Assembly (NCBI GenBank): GCA_035711465.1
Contig: DASTCC010000347.1
Coordinates: forward strand, 1 to 10,364
Length of the DNA stretch: 10,364 nucleotides
Direction: 5' to 3'
From: DASTCC01 sp035711465
GTDB taxonomy: Bacteria; Acidobacteriota; Vicinamibacteria; Vicinamibacterales; SCN-69-37
Every line of letters begins with the position of its first letter. Position 1 is the stretch's first letter. The position numbers and the translations under genes were made by a program. Shown piece by piece: positions 8,264-10,364 of the stretch. The notes beneath the pieces are model-generated. The model was not told the origin of the DNA, searched no databases, and saw only the letters and a program-made list of their open reading frames with translations.

Positions 8264-8648
8264 GACGCCCCGCGTGCTGCTCGTCGATGACAACGAGCCC
8301 GTGCTGCGCCGCGCGGCGGCGCTCCTCACGCCAGGCTTCGAGATCGTCGCCGCCGTCACCGACGGCGGCGCGGCGCTCGAGGCCGCCGATCGGCTGAGCC
8401 CGGACGTGATCGTGCTCGATATTTCGATGCCGGGGATGTGCGGCCTCGACGTGGCCGCCTCGCTGCGTGCACGTGGCTTTCGTGGCGCGGTCGTGTTCCT
8501 GACGGTGCACGACGAAGAAGACATCGTGCAGGCGGCGCAGGCCGCCGGCGGGATCGGCTACGTCGTCAAGCGCCGGCTGGTCTCGGATCTGGCGGCGGCC
8601 GTGCGCGAAGCGCGGGCCGGACGTCCGTTCGTGTCCCGCGTTTCCTGA
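8238..8648 (+). CDS. Single-domain response regulator (receiver only)
   Basis: A 136-aa protein containing only a receiver domain (about 11-130): Asp17/Asp18, phospho-acceptor Asp61 in VIVLDISMP, Thr89 and Lys111. There is no output domain. The receiver is clearly related to that of the upstream gene (both have PRVLL.DD, RL.PDVIVLDISMP and a GR..V end), suggesting tandem duplication with loss of the HTH. It starts inside the previous gene, with 26 bp of overlap in another frame, so expression is coupled. Possible roles are a phosphate sink, a CheY-like effector, or a competitor for the shared kinase. GTG 8273 would cut into the first beta strand, so ATG 8238 is preferred. A long hairpin follows 18 bp after the stop. 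Confidence 0.9.
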   Translation: MPSSVISSETPRVLLVDDNEPVLRRAAALLTPGFEIVAAVTDGGAALEAADRLSPDVIVLDISMPGMCGLDVAASLRARGFRGAVVFLTVHDEEDIVQAAQAAGGIGYVVKRRLVSDLAAAVREARAGRPFVSRVS

Positions 8649-8666
8649 TCGTTCGCTTCGCCGCGT

Positions 8667-8712
8667 CCAGCGCCGCCGGCGTTCTGAGATCTCAGAACAC
8701 CGGCGGCGCTGG
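8667..8712. terminator. Long hairpin between convergent genes, likely bidirectional terminator
   Basis: Two 21-nt arms (8667-8687 and 8692-8712) pair around a GATC loop with one mismatch, which becomes a G-U pair in the minus-strand RNA. The arms read CCAGCGCCGCCGG.GTTCTGA and its complement. It sits 18 bp after the receiver-only gene and 7 bp after the stop of the convergent CBS gene. There is only a short T-rich stretch (CGTTTCG) on the plus side, so it is not a textbook intrinsic terminator, but position and stem strength support termination in both directions. Confidence 0.7.
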
Positions 8713-8719
8713 CGTTTCG

Positions 8720-9214
8720 TCAGACGACCGGAATCCGTCGTGCCGGCTCTTCGGCCTTCGCGGTCTCGGTCTGCTGCCTCGGCATCGACACCGCCGACAA
8801 GGTCTGCACGATCTCGCGATCGACGGCGTTCTTGCGCGCCCGATCGGCGAGCCGCGCCAGATCGCTCATCGAGATGATGCCGATCGGCCGGCCCTCGTCG
8901 TCGATGACGGGCACGCGCCGCACCTGCCCTTCGCGCATCAGTTCTTCGGCCAGCGTCAGGGAGTCATTGAGATGGCAGACCAGCACGTGACTGGCCATCG
9001 CCGAGCGGACGGGAATCGATCGCAACGTGCCGCCTTGCGTGTACGCGGCCATGCACACATCGCGATCGGTGACGATGCCGGCCAGCCGGCCCTGGTCGTC
9101 GACGACGGGGACGACGCCGCAGTCGTGATCCCACATGAGCTCGGCGGCATGGTTGAGATCGCTGCCGACGCTGCAGGTGACCACCGGGGACCTCATGACG
9201 TCTCGCACTTGCAT
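8720..9214 (-). CDS. Two-CBS-domain protein
   Basis: A 164-aa soluble protein with a Bateman module: CBS 1 at about 3-58 (VRDVMRSPVVTC, CGVVPVVDDQGRLAGIVTDR) and CBS 2 at about 68-124 (VRSAMASHVLVC, RRVPVIDDEGRPIGIISMSD). The GIVTDRD motif at 46-52 is the type that contacts the ribose/phosphates of adenine nucleotides; the second copy has SMSD instead. Such small stand-alone CBS proteins are thought to sense AMP, ATP or similar ligands, but the partner here is unknown. After CBS 2 comes a helical tail ending in a Glu/Arg-rich low-complexity stretch. The start is ATG 9214: an AGGAAAGGAAGG tract ends 5 nt upstream and homology to the family begins at residue 2. An in-frame extension to 9358 would translate the promoter region. 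It is divergent from the YHS gene. Confidence 0.92.
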   Translation of the reverse strand: MQVRDVMRSPVVTCSVGSDLNHAAELMWDHDCGVVPVVDDQGRLAGIVTDRDVCMAAYTQGGTLRSIPVRSAMASHVLVCHLNDSLTLAEELMREGQVRRVPVIDDEGRPIGIISMSDLARLADRARKNAVDREIVQTLSAVSMPRQQTETAKAEEPARRIPVV

Positions 9215-9252
9215 GGTTGCCTTCCTTTCCTGCTCGGACGCGAGAACGCGCA

Positions 9253-9278
9253 GGCGCACGCCGAACCGCACGTGCGCC
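9253..9278 (-). promoter_or_regulatory. Leader hairpin of the CBS gene
   Basis: GGCGCACG (9253-9260) and CGTGCGCC (9271-9278) are a perfect 8-bp inverted repeat with a 10-nt loop. It lies between the predicted promoter and the start codon, about 40 nt before the ATG, so it would be in the mRNA leader. It may be a structural or protein-binding element; no riboswitch family is recognised. Confidence 0.35.
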
Positions 9279-9311
9279 GTACGGGTGATCTGGGGAGTAG
9301 TGAAGACGCTC

Positions 9312-9340
9312 AGTCTAGCAGCGCGATCACGCGAGTTCAA
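9312..9340 (-). promoter_or_regulatory. Candidate sigma-70-type promoter for the CBS gene
   Basis: On the minus strand TTGAAC (9340-9335) and TAGACT (9317-9312) are separated by exactly 17 nt. Each matches 4 of 6 consensus positions. Transcription would start near 9305, giving a leader of about 90 nt containing the 9253-9278 hairpin. Confidence 0.45.
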
Positions 9341-9475
9341 TCGTCGATACGCTGCCAACGTGTGGCGCGCCGCTGCTCAATCGTGGCCGTGTAGCGTCAG
9401 CGGTCCCCGGCCGGCGCTCCGCCACGCCGGACTTTGCACTGGCATCCGAGTTGAACCGGATCGCCTGCGGCATTC

Positions 9476-9481
9476 AGGAGG
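9476..9481 (+). promoter_or_regulatory. Strong ribosome binding site of the YHS gene
   Basis: AGGAGG with a 6-nt spacer to ATG 9488 is the best Shine-Dalgarno seen in the window. It confirms the short gene that follows. Confidence 0.8.
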
Positions 9482-9487
9482 AAATCC

Positions 9488-9655
9488 ATGGCAACCGATC
9501 CCGTGTGTGGCATGAACATTGACGAGAAGACGGCGGCGGCCAAAACGACGCATCAGGGCAAGACGTATTACTTCTGCTCCGAGGCGTGCAAGAACGAGTT
9601 CACGGCAAACCCGGAGAAGTACGTCAGGCAGCAGCCCGCGACAACGAAGCCGTAA
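9488..9655 (+). CDS. Small YHS-domain protein
   Basis: A 55-aa single-domain protein. It begins MATDPVCGM and continues with a Gly-Lys-Thr-Tyr-Tyr-Phe-Cys-Ser strand (residues 24-31), a second Cys at 34, and FTANPEKYV at 38-46. This is the full YHS signature (DPVCGM, Y-F-C-S...C...F..NP..Y). YHS domains occur fused to heavy-metal P-type ATPases and multicomponent monooxygenases, or alone, and are thought to bind metals through the Cys residues (7, 30 and 34 here). There is no signal peptide or membrane segment. It has its own strong ribosome binding site and a GC hairpin just after its stop, so it is probably a monocistronic unit. Its promoter is not certain; a sigma-54-like but imperfect element lies at 9440-9455. 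No metal transporter is in the window to indicate the metal. Confidence 0.93.
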   Translation: MATDPVCGMNIDEKTAAAKTTHQGKTYYFCSEACKNEFTANPEKYVRQQPATTKP

Positions 9656-9665
9656 CGGCGGACGG

Positions 9666-9701
9666 GCGGCCGGCGCGGGGCAAGCCGCTCGCGCCGGCCG
9701 C
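9666..9701. terminator. GC hairpin between convergent genes, likely bidirectional terminator
   Basis: GCGGCCGGCGCG (9666-9677) and CGCGCCGGCCGC (9690-9701) form a perfect 12-bp stem with a 12-nt loop. It fills most of the 46-bp gap between the YHS stop and the stop of the convergent membrane-protein gene, touching the latter. There is no T-tract on either side. The location is what supports a terminator role. Confidence 0.6.
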
Positions 9702-10364
9702 TCAGCGCGCGAGGATCTTCTGCTGCAGGTCGAGCGTCGCCTGCTGGCTGACGTCGATCAGCCCCTCGAGCGGCCGGTCGAGATCGACGATCGTGAAGAA
9801 GACGATGGAAAACGAGAGCGCCAGCGCCAGCTCGATGGCGCGGTTGCGAACGCCGCTTTGCCCGACCTGCACACCGACCATGATCATCCCGCCGGCGAGG
9901 AGCAGCATCAGCGCCAGCCAGATGCTCGGCGCGATGCGGCTGCGCAGGCCGACGGTGACCCGCTTGGCCTGAAGGTCGAAGACGTCGTTCAGCGCCTGGA
10001 CGTAGAGGTTCATCGAGACGGCAATCGCGTCCTTCCGCCCGGAGATCTCGACCGCCTGGGTCCACAACCGCGCCTGTAGTGCCGTCGACTGCCGCACCGC
10101 CTCGGCGACGTCGATCTGGCCAGAGATCGCCTTGACGCGCAGGTCGACGTACTGGCGAATCAGGTCGCGGGTCGCGCTGCGATAGGGCTCGACGAGGAAG
10201 TTGGCGCGCAGCCAGAGCCGTTCGACGGCGTTGGCCTCGTCCATCACCAGCGTCCGCCGCGCCTCGTGACGACCGGCGGCGGCGTTGAAGGTGAACGCCA
10301 TCAGGAACGCGAGCAGGCCCATGGTCGCGCCGACCATGGGGCCGGAGACCTCGGCCTTGGCGCC
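9702..10364 (-). CDS. DUF4239 / bestrophin-like membrane protein, 5' end beyond window (partial)
   Basis: The last 220 codons of a membrane protein; the frame stays open to the right edge. ATG 10337 lies in frame, but nine more residues (GAKAEVSGP) precede it within the window. Family members usually have an N-terminal helix before this point, so the true start is probably outside. Membrane helices are visible at about 13-30 (GATMGLLAFLMAFTFNAAAG), 145-170 (IWLALMLLLAGGMIMVGVQV) and 178-196 (IELALALSFSIVFFTIVDLD). Between the first two lies a long helical soluble part containing ARRTLVMDEANAVERLWLRA and EPYRSATRDLIRQYVDLR, the conserved core of the DUF4239 (bestrophin-like) group. The biochemical function of this group is not established. 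It is convergent with the YHS gene and shares a hairpin terminator with it. Confidence 0.85.
   Translation of the reverse strand, partial: GAKAEVSGPMVGATMGLLAFLMAFTFNAAAGRHEARRTLVMDEANAVERLWLRANFLVEPYRSATRDLIRQYVDLRVKAISGQIDVAEAVRQSTALQARLWTQAVEISGRKDAIAVSMNLYVQALNDVFDLQAKRVTVGLRSRIAPSIWLALMLLLAGGMIMVGVQVGQSGVRNRAIELALALSFSIVFFTIVDLDRPLEGLIDVSQQATLDLQQKILAR

Noticed and set aside
9215..9358. N-terminal extension of the CBS protein to an ATG at 9358
   Set aside because: The extra residues match no domain, cross a plausible promoter, and the ATG at 9214 has a strong Shine-Dalgarno.

Overview
The window is a G+C-rich (roughly two-thirds G+C by eye), gene-dense bacterial chromosome segment. A member of the Acidobacteriota, perhaps the Vicinamibacteria, is the best guess. 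The main support is a Ser/Thr kinase with a TolB-like domain, TPRs and a C-terminal 'KVDPRxDPLRSDPRF..LLRRIGL' tail, paired with an ECF-type sigma factor; this architecture is very common in that phylum. No rRNA, tRNA, IS element or CRISPR array is visible.

Left block (minus strand, 7440 down to 1). In transcription order it holds: a minimal AraC-type DNA-binding protein; a GAF/AAA+/Fis sigma-54 activator overlapping it by 8 bp; a 105-bp gap; an ECF-type sigma factor; a membrane Ser/Thr kinase with TolB-like and TPR domains overlapping it by 11 bp; a 95-aa Lys/Ala-rich small protein; a stand-alone SagB-type flavin dehydrogenase; and a protein that starts inside the SagB stop codon and runs off the left edge. 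The last three genes look like a small peptide-modification-type cassette placed directly downstream of a sigma/kinase signalling pair. This is the most unusual part of the window. The link between the peptide and the enzyme is inferred, and no YcaO cyclodehydratase is present in the window.

Centre (7441-8648). A 193-bp divergent intergenic region carries two dyads: a likely operator and a strong hairpin. It separates the AraC gene from two plus-strand response regulators that overlap by 26 bp. The first is NarL/FixJ-like with a LuxR-type HTH; the second is a receiver-only protein that resembles the first one's receiver. No histidine kinase lies in the window.

Right block (8649-10364). A long near-perfect hairpin separates the receiver gene from a convergent two-CBS-domain protein. 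The CBS gene has a recognisable minus-strand promoter and a leader hairpin. Divergent from it is a 55-aa YHS-domain protein with an excellent ribosome-binding site, and then a GC hairpin lies before a convergent DUF4239/bestrophin-like membrane protein whose 5' end is outside the window.

Two genes are easy to miss: the YHS gene, because it is short, and the left-edge partial gene. Across the whole window the hexamer CGATCG is strikingly frequent, about 33 copies by hand count.
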